Positions 8,339-17,594 of a stretch of DNA of 64,000 bases are shown here, piece by piece. The DNA is from Scalindua sp964344685. Its GTDB lineage: Bacteria; Planctomycetota; Brocadiia; Brocadiales; Scalinduaceae. The notes under the pieces were generated by a model. That model was given only the letters and a program-made list of their open reading frames with translations, searched no databases and was not told the origin of the DNA. The translations under genes were made by a program, and so were the position numbers. The DNA lies in the NCBI GenBank assembly GCA_964344685.1, contig CAYFOK010000009.1, forward strand, positions 1 through 64,000. Direction: 5' to 3'. The first letter of the stretch is position 1. The number at the start of each line of letters is the position of its first letter.

Positions 8339-8820
8339 TAATTTAATTATTCTGTTTATTCTTTTTTGCAGGCATTCGAGATCTGTTTCAAGGGATTGAA
8401 AGAGTTGACGGGCACAAAATTGAAATTGTGATACGTTTATTCAGAAAAGGGTACAAGTAGGCAATCTACTGTGCCCTTTTTTTATTAAATATTTAATAAC
8501 TACCTTCTTCACATAAATTCAGTGTAAATTTAAATGGCAAAAAGCGTGCTTGAAAGCATGTCTAAAAAGAAAAGGAAAATAAACAATAAATACTGCTTAC
8601 TATATGTTCTGATTATGAATTTAATAGTCTTGCATGTACAACTTAGAATGTGGTATCAATAAAGAAAGGGGCAGTTCAGAATATATAGACCGATAAAAAA
8701 ACGACAAGAAAAATATCAGATGTAAAAATTTTCTTTTATATTATATAAAGTTAATTGTTTACTCTGCAGAAATAACAACTGCTTTTAGTAATGAATAATA
8801 GATAAGGGAGGATATTAACA
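8339..8820. other. Intergenic region upstream of katG
   Basis: Contains the amidase terminator (8443-8483), then AT-rich DNA expected to hold the katG promoter. No recognisable operator was found. Confidence 0.5.
8443..8483 (+). terminator. Rho-independent terminator after the amidase gene
   Basis: AAAGGGTACAAGTAG, loop GCAAT, CTACTGTGCCCTTT and a T run. The hairpin and the 30 nt before it resemble the hairpin that follows katG (11,324), with the loop sequence inverted. Confidence 0.8.
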
Positions 8821-11124
8821 ATGAAGAAACGGAACTTATTAATAACTACAGTTATAGCCGGTTTAATGGTTTTTTCGCTTTCAACTGCCGCAATGGCAAG
8901 CGCAGAAGCTAAGGTTAAAACGGCAGCCGAAGAGAAGATTAAGGAAGCAGCAGAAACAGCGGCAAAACCCGGTTTAAGTAAAGGCGAAGCAAAGTCAAAT
9001 CAATTCTGGTGGCCTGAGCAGCTAAATCTCAGCCCTCTCCGTCAGCATGATACAAAGTCCAATCCTTATGGCGAATCGTTTAACTACGCAGAAGAATTTA
9101 AAAAACTCGATCTTAATGCATTAAAGAAAGATATTGATACTGTGTTGACCAACTCACAGGAGTGGTGGCCGGCAGATTACGGAAACTATGGGCCATTTTT
9201 TATTCGTATGGCCTGGCACAGTGCAGGTACCTATCGTACAATTGATGGCCGTGGCGGTGCCGGCGGCGCTCAAATGCGCTTTGATCCGCTCAATAGTTGG
9301 CCTGACAACGCAAACCTTGATAAAGCACGACGCCTGCTTTGGCCTGTCAAGAAGAAATATGGGAAAAAGATTTCATGGGCTGACCTGATGATTTTGGCAG
9401 GTAATGTCGCGATGGAAAATATGGGCTTTAAGACCCTTGGCTTTGCAGGCGGCCGCGAGGATGACTGGGAACCTGACCTGGTCTACTGGGGCCCTGAAAC
9501 TAAGTGGCTTGACGCTGAACGCCGCAGCAAAGACGGGAAACTGGAAGGGCCTCTCGCGGCTGTTCAGATGGGCCTGATCTACGTCAATCCTGAGGGGCCG
9601 GGTGGAAGCCATGATCCGCTTGCAGCCGCTAAGGCTATTCGTGAGTCTTTTGGCCGTATGTCGATGAATGACGAAGAAACTGTTGCACTCATTGCAGGCG
9701 GGCACACTTTCGGTAAAGCACATGGCGCTCATGATCCGTCTGAATGCGTTGGAGTCGAGCCTGGCGGTGCTCCCATAGAAGAACAGGGATTCGGATGGAA
9801 AAACAAATGTGGTAAGGGTAATGCCGAAGATACTGTTACCAGCGGGTTAGAAGGTGCCTGGTCATCTGCTCCGGATAAGTGGACGCATATGTATCTGGAG
9901 AATTTATTCCACTTCGAATGGAAGCTGGCGCAGAGCCCTGCCGGTGCGGCTCAGTGGATTCCAACAGATGAAATTGCCCCTAAAATGGTACCTGATGCAC
10001 ACATTGATGGTAAGTTTCATCATCCCATTATGTTTACCACGGATATTGCACTAAAACGTGATCCGGAATATGGGAAGATTGCGAAACGATTCCTGAAGAG
10101 TCAGGAAGAGTTTGAAAACGCGTTTGCCAGAGCCTGGTTCAAGCTGACGCACCGAGATATGGGGCCGCGTTCGCGCTATATCGGATCGGATGTTCCGGGC
10201 TTAGAGCTGAGATGGCAGGATCCCATTCCTGGAGTAGATCATAAGTTGATTAGCGAACAAGACGTTAACAAGCTGAAAACTAAAATTCTTGAATCTGGCC
10301 TGACTGTACCGGAGCTTGTTAGAACAGCCTGGGCATCAGCTGCCAGTTTTCGAGGCAGCGATATGCGTGGCGGTGCAAACGGGGCACGTCTACGCCTTGA
10401 GCCGCAAAAAAACTGGGAAGTCAACAATCCGGCAGAACTGGCGAAAGTACTGAAACACCTGGAAGAAATCCAGAAAGAATTCAATGACGCACGCTCTGAT
10501 AATACGAAAGTTTCGCTTGCAGATCTGATTGTACTGGGTGGAGCTGCCGCCATCGAGAAGGCGGCAAAAGATGCAGGTTCTGATGTAGTGGTTCCATTTA
10601 AACCAGGCCGTGCAGATGCAACACAGGAACAGACCAATGTAAAATCTTTCGCCGTACTTGAGCCGACAGCAGATGGATTCCGGAATTACTTCGGTAAGGA
10701 TAACTACCGTTCCCCGGCAGATATGCTGGTTGACAAGGCAAGCCTGTTAAATCTGAGCGTTCCTGAGATGACCGTTCTGGTGGGAGGTATGCGTGCGCTT
10801 AATGCCAACTCCGGACACTCTAAGCATGGAGTATTTACCGACCGGCCTGGAGTGTTGAGCAATGATTTCTTCGTGAACCTGCTTGATATGTCCACGAAGT
10901 GGAAGAAGTCAGCGAAGTCTGAGGGTATTTATGAAGGGAATGATCGCAAAACAGGTAAGCTTAAATGGACAGCAACCGCTGTTGATCTGATCTTGGGCTC
11001 AAACTCAGAGTTGCGTGTGGTTGCAGAAGTCTATGCATTTGACGATTCGAAAGAGAAGTTTGTGCGTGACTTCGTTGATGCCTGGATCAAGGTGATGAAC
11101 CTTGATCGTTTTGATATAGGGTAA
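8821..11124 (+). CDS. katG: Exported bifunctional catalase-peroxidase KatG
   Basis: A 767-residue heme catalase-peroxidase with two tandem peroxidase domains. Active-site residues are Arg129, Trp132 and His133 (RMAWHSAGTYR) and proximal His295 (GGHTFGKAHGA). Tyr254 (IYVNPEG) and Met280 (FGRMSMND) complete the Trp-Tyr-Met crosslink needed for catalase activity. Unlike most KatG, it begins with a signal peptide (MKKRNLLITT...AAMASA, about 27 residues) and a Lys/Ala/Glu linker, so it should act outside the cytoplasm, like KatP-type enzymes. The start follows aagggagg. By eye its GC is higher than its neighbours' and it is flanked by related hairpins and a tRNA fragment, which suggests acquisition. 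Confidence 0.96.
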   Translation: MKKRNLLITTVIAGLMVFSLSTAAMASAEAKVKTAAEEKIKEAAETAAKPGLSKGEAKSNQFWWPEQLNLSPLRQHDTKSNPYGESFNYAEEFKKLDLNALKKDIDTVLTNSQEWWPADYGNYGPFFIRMAWHSAGTYRTIDGRGGAGGAQMRFDPLNSWPDNANLDKARRLLWPVKKKYGKKISWADLMILAGNVAMENMGFKTLGFAGGREDDWEPDLVYWGPETKWLDAERRSKDGKLEGPLAAVQMGLIYVNPEGPGGSHDPLAAAKAIRESFGRMSMNDEETVALIAGGHTFGKAHGAHDPSECVGVEPGGAPIEEQGFGWKNKCGKGNAEDTVTSGLEGAWSSAPDKWTHMYLENLFHFEWKLAQSPAGAAQWIPTDEIAPKMVPDAHIDGKFHHPIMFTTDIALKRDPEYGKIAKRFLKSQEEFENAFARAWFKLTHRDMGPRSRYIGSDVPGLELRWQDPIPGVDHKLISEQDVNKLKTKILESGLTVPELVRTAWASAASFRGSDMRGGANGARLRLEPQKNWEVNNPAELAKVLKHLEEIQKEFNDARSDNTKVSLADLIVLGGAAAIEKAAKDAGSDVVVPFKPGRADATQEQTNVKSFAVLEPTADGFRNYFGKDNYRSPADMLVDKASLLNLSVPEMTVLVGGMRALNANSGHSKHGVFTDRPGVLSNDFFVNLLDMSTKWKKSAKSEGIYEGNDRKTGKLKWTATAVDLILGSNSELRVVAEVYAFDDSKEKFVRDFVDAWIKVMNLDRFDIG

Positions 11125-11167
11125 TAGATCTGATGACAGTCACTATGATTAATAAACTACATTGCTT

Positions 11168-11244
11168 TCGCTCGACAAGCAGGGGGCCACTTAGTGTGAG
11201 CCTCTCCGAGAAATTAAGTGACGAAAGGAGTCCAGTATCGCCCA
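11168..11244 (+). pseudogene. tRNA-Val-like 3' fragment split by an insertion
   Basis: GCTCGACAAGCAGGGGGCCACT matches the anticodon and variable region of the tRNA at 617, and 11,228-11,244 (GAGTCCAGTATCGCCCA) matches its exact 3' end. Between them the T-arm GGTTC is replaced by about 36 nt ending in the REP-like acgaaaggag. No 5' half is present, so it is not functional. Confidence 0.65.
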
Positions 11245-11323
11245 TGTCGATATATAAGAACTTAGTACTCCTGGTCAGGGACTTGTAAATAAATTTGTGA
11301 CAAAATTGTGAATGTTTGATTTG

Positions 11324-11361
11324 AAAAGGGCACAGTAGATTGCCTACATGTGCCCTTTCTG
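11324..11361 (+). terminator. Hairpin terminator after katG
   Basis: AAAGGGCACA...TGTGCCCTTT with an AT-rich loop containing GTAGATTGCCTAC. The T run is short. It closely resembles the terminator at 8443. Confidence 0.65.
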
Positions 11362-11930
11362 TGTCTCCTCACTATTTAAATACTACAGATAGAACCTTCC
11401 CAAATCAACTGTGATCAGAATGATTCTCTCCTTTTGTGCTCTCTGCGCCTTTGCGTTGAACCTCCTTTTGTTTGAAGTCTTATTACTTAATACTAAGAAA
11501 CGACTTACACCATCTTTTGTAACTCTTTATTTTCAGTTATTTAAAAAATCATACAAATTTTTACTAAAGTTTTTTTGAATAAAACCGATAACAAATACTT
11601 ATGCAGGAAAAGTATATGTACTTAGACAAGGAAGCTTAACAGTTTATATGTCAGATGTGATCAGCCTCGATGGTTATGACCAGCTGACATATTACACAGG
11701 GTTTATCGAAATAAGTATCTATATTATTTGATACATTTCGACAAACCTTTTTTTTGGGGGGGGTGGGACTGTTTCTGCTGGAGTGATTACACCTCTACTT
11801 GTTAAAGATTTTTTCAATATAAGATAAAGCTATATTGATAATCGTAAAGGTGTACATATTACTAAATTTGCGTATACCTGCAGGAATTTTATATTTAGTA
11901 ACAATTTTAACTTTTGGAGAGGAGTTAAAA

Positions 11931-14063
11931 ATGACTATTGGTAAGAAGTTTATCTGTTTATTTGCTGTTTTATTTATAGCCGCAGTAACGGGAGCATACT
12001 TTGTTTTCAATTCCACGATGGAACAAAATGCTGAAAAAACTACCATCGATCTGGCAGGTAGACAGCGCATGCTCACCCAGAAATATTTCAAAGAGTACAT
12101 CAATGATCTGATTCCTTTACAGGTACGTCACAGTACACTGAAGGCTGCAGAGATTGCAACACTTCAGATTGTAGAAGATCGCAAGCAATACACAAAGAAT
12201 ATCGTAGTAAAGCTGAAGAAGGATGGTGTGGTAAATGTGCACCCAAACAGGGATTATTCCAAAATTGATGGAGGCATCCCACTTCCAGCCACATTTGTAC
12301 AGGAAGTATCAAGCAAAATAAATGAAAAGGGAGTTTATAGCTATGATCTTCTGAGTAAGTGGAGCATAAACAAGGAAAAGGGTCTGAGAACAGACTTTGA
12401 AAAAGAGGCCTTTGATTATCTATTCGAAAAGAAGGGAACGGTATTCTCACGTTTTATGGAACACAATGGTATATTTTCCCTTCGTTACGCAACGGCCGAT
12501 AAAGCAGCTGCCGCCGGCTGTGTAAATTGCCATAATAATCATGTGGACAGTCCGAAGAAAGACTTTAAGCTTGGTGATGTAATGGGCATCCTTGTGGTAA
12601 ATATTCCAATCGGTACAGTAAGTGCGGAAACAGCTGGATTTTTTGGAAAAACAAATGATGGGGATTTCGGAAAAGATACCTTTCTTAAGACCAAGAAAGT
12701 TTTTGATACTACGCTCGCAGCCCTTATGAACGGTGGTGATGCACCTCTGGATCTTGGAATGAAGAAATTTAAAATGCTTTCCGGAGCAACTGACCCTGCA
12801 GTCAAGAGTAAACTGCAGGAAGTACAAAAGTTGTGGACTACAACACAGGATACGTTGAGTACACTTACAGCGATAACTCCAAATTCGGCTGAATATATTA
12901 CCGCATATAACAATGCTTACAAGACTATCAATGCTACAATGAAGGCTATGAATGAGGCTGTTGGTATATATGTGGCTGATGCTAATAAAAAAGGGACTTT
13001 ACTGCTGTGGATTCAGGCCGGTTCTGTTGGACTGATCTGCCTGGTTATAGGGCTTGGCTGGGTATTCTTCGCACGTCCATTGATAAATTTTCTGAAGGAA
13101 CTTGTTGGACACCTGACAGAGAGCTCACAGCAGGTTGCATCAGCATCCGGTCAGATCTCAGCATCCAGTCAGAGTCTTGCGCAGGGTTCGTCAGAACAGG
13201 CATCATCCCTTGAAGAGACTTCCGCTTCTATGGAAGAGATGACATCTATGACGAAACAAAATTCTGAAAATACGAAGGAAGCAGCAAAAATTGCAGAGCA
13301 GTGCAATCATAATGCAGAAGCCAGCAACAAATCAGTAAATGAAATGAATGATGCAATGCATGATATTAACGAGAGCAGCAAGAAGATTGGAGACATCATA
13401 AAGGTTATAGACGGCATAGCATTTCAGACGAATCTCCTGGCACTCAATGCCGCTGTAGAGGCAGCACGTGCCGGTGAACATGGTAAGGGTTTTGCTGTAG
13501 TGGCAGAAGAAGTGCGTAATCTTGCTCAGAGAAGTGCAACTGCCGCAAAGGACACAACAATTCTTATAGAAGATTGTGTAAATAAGACTGAAATAGGTAC
13601 AAAGCTTTCTGAAGAGTGCAAGTCTGCTTTGACCGATATAGTAACAAACGTAAAAAAAGTGACAAGCCTGATAGATGAAGTATCTACAGCGTCGACTGAG
13701 CAGGCAGACGGCATCAGCCAGGTAGGCAAAGCGTTACAGCAGATGGATCAAGTTACACAACAAAACGCTGCTAATGCAGAAGAGACAGCATCAGCAAGCG
13801 AAGAGATGTCAGCACAGGCTCAAACACTTATGGAGCAAGTAAATGTTTTGTCTAAACAGATTGGAGGAGAGACTTCTGAGCCGTCAGTTACTTCTGATAA
13901 ATCATATTCAAATATCAATCAGAATGACAAAGAGACGTTAACAGGAGGAAACGGTAATGATAAAAATTCTATCAGTCACCATCAACCGGTAGACGCAGAG
14001 GCGTTAATTCCAATGGGTAAAAACAGGATTGTTGAACATGATGATAGTATGAATGATTTTTAG
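11931..14063 (+). CDS. Methyl-accepting chemotaxis protein with c-type heme sensor domain
   Basis: A 710-residue chemoreceptor. TM1 is at about 7-27. A periplasmic sensor region follows; it opens with DLAGRQRMLTQK, a PilJ/NarX-like box, and contains CVNCH at Cys197-His201, a covalent heme-binding motif as in DUF3365/Tll0287-type sensors. TM2 is at about 354-376, with a short linker. The cytoplasmic signalling coiled coil has the conserved hairpin GEHGKGFAVVAEEVRNLAQRS at about 515-535. I start at the ATG at 11,931, which follows ggagaggag; a longer in-frame start at 11,835 has no such site. cheW lies downstream. The likely role is redox, nitric-oxide or gas sensing, by analogy only. Confidence 0.92.
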   Translation: MTIGKKFICLFAVLFIAAVTGAYFVFNSTMEQNAEKTTIDLAGRQRMLTQKYFKEYINDLIPLQVRHSTLKAAEIATLQIVEDRKQYTKNIVVKLKKDGVVNVHPNRDYSKIDGGIPLPATFVQEVSSKINEKGVYSYDLLSKWSINKEKGLRTDFEKEAFDYLFEKKGTVFSRFMEHNGIFSLRYATADKAAAAGCVNCHNNHVDSPKKDFKLGDVMGILVVNIPIGTVSAETAGFFGKTNDGDFGKDTFLKTKKVFDTTLAALMNGGDAPLDLGMKKFKMLSGATDPAVKSKLQEVQKLWTTTQDTLSTLTAITPNSAEYITAYNNAYKTINATMKAMNEAVGIYVADANKKGTLLLWIQAGSVGLICLVIGLGWVFFARPLINFLKELVGHLTESSQQVASASGQISASSQSLAQGSSEQASSLEETSASMEEMTSMTKQNSENTKEAAKIAEQCNHNAEASNKSVNEMNDAMHDINESSKKIGDIIKVIDGIAFQTNLLALNAAVEAARAGEHGKGFAVVAEEVRNLAQRSATAAKDTTILIEDCVNKTEIGTKLSEECKSALTDIVTNVKKVTSLIDEVSTASTEQADGISQVGKALQQMDQVTQQNAANAEETASASEEMSAQAQTLMEQVNVLSKQIGGETSEPSVTSDKSYSNINQNDKETLTGGNGNDKNSISHHQPVDAEALIPMGKNRIVEHDDSMNDF

Positions 14064-14093
14064 TATTAATTCATTTATTAAATAATCAATGTA

Positions 14094-14152
14094 TATAGCA
14101 GTGCTCCCTCACCTCTAGCATACACGTTCCGTGTGGTGAGGGAGTTGCTATA
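14094..14152. terminator. Long hairpin between chemoreceptor and cheW
   Basis: TATAGCA-n-TGCTCCCTCACC pairs with GGTGAGGGAG-TTGCTATA around a 21-nt loop. It is a strong stem, followed by a T-rich run (TTCTTTGT), so it may terminate or attenuate transcription between mcp and cheW. Confidence 0.6.
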
Positions 14153-14216
14153 TTCTTTGTCACAAACCGAAAATCTGTTTGTAACAAATCATTTACTCTA
14201 AGTTAGGAGATATAAA

Positions 14217-14705
14217 ATGGAAGCTGTAGCAGAAAAAAAAGAAGTATCAATTAATGAAGGAAAGTTTTTAACGTTTTCACTGAATAGTGAGGTATACGGT
14301 ATAGAGATCCTTAAAACCAGAGAAATCATTGGTGTAATGGATATTACTACGGTACCGCAAACTCCTGATTATATGAAAGGTGTAATTAATTTGAGAGGAA
14401 AAGTTATACCTGTAGTTGATCTGAGACTCAAATTTTCAATGCCAGAGGAAAAATATACTCAGGAAACATGTGTAATTGTAGTAGAAGCTAATAACTCGCA
14501 GGTAGGAATTATCGTTGACAGTGTTTCTGAGGTATTAAATATTAATAGTGAAGAAATAGAAGGCACTCCAAGCTTCGGTCAAGGTATAGACACAAACTTT
14601 ATAATGGGCCTCGGCAAGGTAAAGGAGAAAATAATCATACTCCTTGATATTGGGCAGATTTTGTCTGCTGAGGTAATTAATTTAGTAACACAAATCAAAG
14701 AATAA
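14217..14705 (+). CDS. cheW: Chemotaxis coupling protein CheW
   Basis: A 162-residue CheW, a two-subdomain SH3-like beta-barrel protein that links chemoreceptors to the CheA kinase. Family landmarks: LTFSLNSEVYGIEILKTREII near residues 18-38, VPQTPDYMKGVINLRGKVIPVVDLR (about 51-75), and VGIIVDSVSEVL (about 99-110). The start is set by ttaggag 8 nt before the ATG. It is paired with the heme chemoreceptor upstream, across an intervening hairpin. No cheA, cheY or flagellar gene is in the window, so partners must be elsewhere. Confidence 0.93.
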   Translation: MEAVAEKKEVSINEGKFLTFSLNSEVYGIEILKTREIIGVMDITTVPQTPDYMKGVINLRGKVIPVVDLRLKFSMPEEKYTQETCVIVVEANNSQVGIIVDSVSEVLNINSEEIEGTPSFGQGIDTNFIMGLGKVKEKIIILLDIGQILSAEVINLVTQIKE

Positions 14706-14949
14706 GTGCTGTATTTGAAGATTACAGCATTGAGAGATGAAGTGATTAATACAGTTATTAGATAGTGCCACCTTTCTAAATACGGAGGTATTATAGAGTA
14801 ACATACTCTTGCTTGATGGTTCATGTTCAGGATGATGTATAGTATTTAGGATTTGTAATCTGGTTTCCCTGGTACTGTGAAAAGAATTTAAGGGGAAGGA
14901 GGTGCACTTCATTACTGACAAGTTATTGTCTAGTAAGCAAATTAATACA

Positions 14950-14987
14950 GGCCAAAATGGGAGTATATCAAACTCCCCATTTTGGCC
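14950..14987. terminator. Strong inverted repeat, possible bidirectional terminator
   Basis: GGCCAAAATGGGAGT, a 7-nt loop, then ACTCCCCATTTTGGCC. No T run follows on either strand, so the terminator role is tentative. Confidence 0.45.
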
Positions 14988-15066
14988 GTAAACCTGAACA
15001 AAGCATTATATTTACTACGAAACAAAAAAATCTACCTCTTCTTTTCCCCGACTGACAGGCAATGAA

Positions 15067-15093
15067 TCACTGGTTCGAGTACAGTATCGCCCA
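15067..15093 (+). pseudogene. tRNA-Val 3'-end fragment (att-like)
   Basis: Matches the last 26-27 nt of the tRNA at 617 (TCACTGGTTCGAGT...CAGTATCGCCCA) with one change. No anticodon arm precedes it. The following ATATACAAGAACTTAG also occurs after the fragment at 11,244 with small changes. Such 3'-end duplications are typical of tRNA-targeted integration sites. Confidence 0.65.
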
Positions 15094-15135
15094 CATATAC
15101 AAGAACTTAGATGGGTTACAGATGTGGAAAATCCT

Positions 15136-15405
15136 TTAAGAGATCTCCTCTAATATTTCTTCGTCACCATCAACGGAATATTTAGAATCTGTTACATATT
15201 CAAAGTCAGTATTAGCACCTGTCCAGGGGCCGTATGCTGTCTCTTGCGATTCTATCATATGCGTTTGCGTTGTCTTGTACTTTAACCTAGCCATTCTCAG
15301 GGCGTTATCACACTCCTTTGCCCGCACTATTAACTCACCCTTGAAATTGCTTCCTTCCCAGACACTGGAATCCGGGTTCCTTGGTTTCAGCTTGTATATA
15401 TTCAT
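15136..15405 (-). CDS. Small hypothetical protein
   Basis: An 89-residue protein with a strong ribosome site (aagggagg, 8 nt before the ATG), so it is probably real. It opens MNIYKLKPRN and has a Trp/Gly/Asn-rich middle, with an acidic C-terminus (DGDEEILEEIS). No membrane segment or cysteine is present. Residues 6-60 have the feel of a small alpha/beta fold (VWEGSNFKGELIVRA...ALRMARLKY), but I do not recognise the family. It is a single gene beside the tRNA fragment at 15,067; no function is assigned. Confidence 0.65.
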   Translation of the reverse strand: MNIYKLKPRNPDSSVWEGSNFKGELIVRAKECDNALRMARLKYKTTQTHMIESQETAYGPWTGANTDFEYVTDSKYSVDGDEEILEEIS

Positions 15406-16135
15406 CTGTTTTGCCTCCCTTGTATATTAACGTTTAGATTAGAAATTTTTTTTACCTGTAATCCTGCTTAAATTAAAAATTAAATTATATGTATTTACAC
15501 CAGTCAGGCAAGCGTTTTATCGCAATGCAAAAGTGATCCTATGCCATAAGACTCAGCGCAAAAGTATAGTATTGTTTTGTAAACGTTAAGAAGCTAATAC
15601 AGTAGTTTTTCTACCTGTAATTAGACAAATTGTCACAAATCAGCCAATAAAATATGAATTAATGACAATATTCACACCAAAATTACAATATTGAAAATAG
15701 AAAACTAACGGTTTGGTAATGAGTTATTACTAGCTTCTAAATTTCGGTTTACATTTGCAGGTTGCTCTTACAATAAACATGTAATCTGGTTATATACTAT
15801 ATATATATTTTAAAAAAATTAAACATTACATATGTTGGAATATAATTGGTTTTGAATGGATGAAAAAAAAGTTAATCTGTTTTATTATTAAAGTGATATT
15901 GTGTACATTCTAAGATTGTTGAAAAGTAATGCTTTTTAAACATGTTAAATGGCATGAAGCTTGCGCTTATTTTACCTCCCACTGATTTGACTTACCAAAA
16001 AGCATGTAGTTTGCCGGCCCTCGTGGGTTCAGGTGATTAGATGTATGATTAATATATGGTTACGATTACTCGCGAGAGGTAGATATCAGCGCAAAAAGTA
16101 GTGTGCCATTATAATTATTTTTTGGGGGCAAAGCG
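15406..16135. other. AT-rich intergenic region
   Basis: About 730 nt with no ORF, clear hairpin or repeat that I can support. The left part should hold the promoter of the 89-aa gene and the right part that of mlaC. Confidence 0.5.
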
Positions 16136-16780
16136 ATGAAACACAGAAAAATTGCGTTTGTACTATTGATCTGTATTTTTGCAATAACGGTGAAACAATC
16201 TTATTTGTGGTCGGGAGAACCTGGTGTTTTAGTCAGAGATGTTATACTTAACGAATCATCCTTCAGTGATATAGAGGATATTCGTGAGCGAAAAGTAAAA
16301 CAGTGGGAAGTGATTTCACCTTCGTTAAATTTTGAAATGATCTCTCAAAGAGTCATGGGGGAGTACTGGGATAAATGCCGCTACGAAGAAAAAAGTGAAT
16401 TTGTAGAACTGTTTACAAAACATCTTAGAAACTCTTACATCAAGAAGGCGAACCCTCTCTTTGGGAAGGAGATTATTTCACTAAGTGAAAAACAATTGAA
16501 CAATTTTGCCAAAGTGCAGACAATCCTTCTAGTAAAGTCTGGTAAAGAAATTTCAGCAGATTTTTATTTAATTCGTCAAAAAGGAGAATGGAAGATTTGT
16601 GATCTGGTTGTTGAAGGCGTAAGTATGGTCAACAATTATCATAGTCAGATTACTAATACATTGGTTAGAAAATCGTATGAAGAGTTATTGCGTACGATAA
16701 AAGATTTACAGGTTGAAAAGTATTACTCAACTGAACACGGTCTTCTTACATCAGAACAGTCAATTGAAATAATTGATTAA
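16136..16780 (+). CDS. mlaC: MlaC/Ttg2D-type periplasmic phospholipid-binding protein
   Basis: A 214-residue exported protein. A signal peptide occupies about residues 1-26 (MKHRKIAFVLLICIFAI). The MlaC family pattern follows: EKSEFVELFTKHLRNSYIKKA in the middle and WKICDLVVEGVSMVNNYHSQI at about 158-178. Family members shuttle phospholipids between the outer and inner membranes for the MlaFEDB transporter, helping to maintain outer-membrane asymmetry. None of the other mla genes is adjacent, so it is an orphan here. The ATG follows gggggcaaagcg. A terminator follows the gene. Confidence 0.85.
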   Translation: MKHRKIAFVLLICIFAITVKQSYLWSGEPGVLVRDVILNESSFSDIEDIRERKVKQWEVISPSLNFEMISQRVMGEYWDKCRYEEKSEFVELFTKHLRNSYIKKANPLFGKEIISLSEKQLNNFAKVQTILLVKSGKEISADFYLIRQKGEWKICDLVVEGVSMVNNYHSQITNTLVRKSYEELLRTIKDLQVEKYYSTEHGLLTSEQSIEIID

Positions 16781-16818
16781 CTATTTATGGTAAGAGTCCT
16801 GGTTGTCACTAAATTTCC

Positions 16819-16858
16819 AAAAGGGCATAGCATATTAACTGCTAATGCCCTTTTTTTG
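16819..16858 (+). terminator. Rho-independent terminator after mlaC
   Basis: AAAGGGCATAGCA, loop, TGCTAATGCCCTTT and a run of seven T. Confidence 0.85.
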
Positions 16859-16930
16859 TTGTAGAAAACCTTATACATTTCGTTACAAATTGCTGACTGA
16901 TTGAATCAGCTTGATATAAAATTATATAAA

Positions 16931-17470
16931 ATGTTACTGGATCTGTTTCCGCTCAATTCTGTTATCTTCCCATATCAGAAAATGTCTCTTCGTATATTTG
17001 AACCAAGATATATCAGGCTGATAGGGGAATGCCACAGGGAGGCGCGTTCTTTTGGCGTCTGCATGATCAGGGATGGGAAAGAGGTTGGTGCCCCGGCAAT
17101 ACCTGTTGAAATTGGGACGTCTGCGGTGATAAGGGAATTTACAGATATAGCTGACAATCTATTCTATATTGTAGTCCAGGGAGAAAGAAGATTCAGGATA
17201 GAACATGTTGTTCAGGAACAGCCGCATATAACAGCAGAAATAGAGTGGATTGATGATGAGGTTCCGAGTTTTCCCGGTGATTACTCACTATTGCGTAAAA
17301 TAATAACCGATATTGTAAAAGATAGATGCAAGATTCCGGAAGAGAATAGTACATTAATTGGCCTGATGGGTGAGCTAATGGCTGCATATCCGGGAGAAAA
17401 GCAGAAAATCCTGGAGCTGCCTAAAGAGGAGATTTTAGCGGCCTTAATAAACTTTCTGAAATCTATTTAG
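16931..17470 (+). CDS. LON-domain (Lon N-terminal-like) protein
   Basis: A 179-residue stand-alone LON substrate-binding domain. It opens with LFPLNSVIFPYQKMSLRIFEPRY, the classic start of the Lon N-terminal beta domain, and lacks the AAA+ and protease parts. Such small proteins are common but not well characterised; substrate recognition or a peptide-binding role is assumed. I start at the ATG at 16,931, where the family motif begins almost at once; a TTG ten codons upstream is possible, but neither has a good ribosome site. nadA lies 124 nt downstream on the same strand. Confidence 0.85.
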   Translation: MLLDLFPLNSVIFPYQKMSLRIFEPRYIRLIGECHREARSFGVCMIRDGKEVGAPAIPVEIGTSAVIREFTDIADNLFYIVVQGERRFRIEHVVQEQPHITAEIEWIDDEVPSFPGDYSLLRKIITDIVKDRCKIPEENSTLIGLMGELMAAYPGEKQKILELPKEEILAALINFLKSI

Positions 17471-17594
17471 TCTCCGTATGGAAACTAAATAAAAAATTGT
17501 TGTAAAATGAATTATTTAAAAGATAATAGAATTAAACTTTTTCAACGTATTATTTAGAAATAATTATCATGGAACTACCATGAGATAGGAGTAT

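Larger units (their letters stand above)
11125..11930. other. Intergenic region: tRNA fragment, terminator and AT-rich leader
   Basis: Contains a broken tRNA-Val-like fragment (11,168-11,244), a hairpin terminator (11,324-11,361) and a T8G8 homopolymer junction near 11,746-11,765. A long AT-rich stretch then leads to the chemoreceptor gene. Confidence 0.55.
14706..15135. other. Intergenic region after cheW
   Basis: No supported gene. It contains a near-perfect inverted repeat (14,950-14,987) and a third tRNA-Val 3' fragment (15,067-15,093). Confidence 0.55.
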
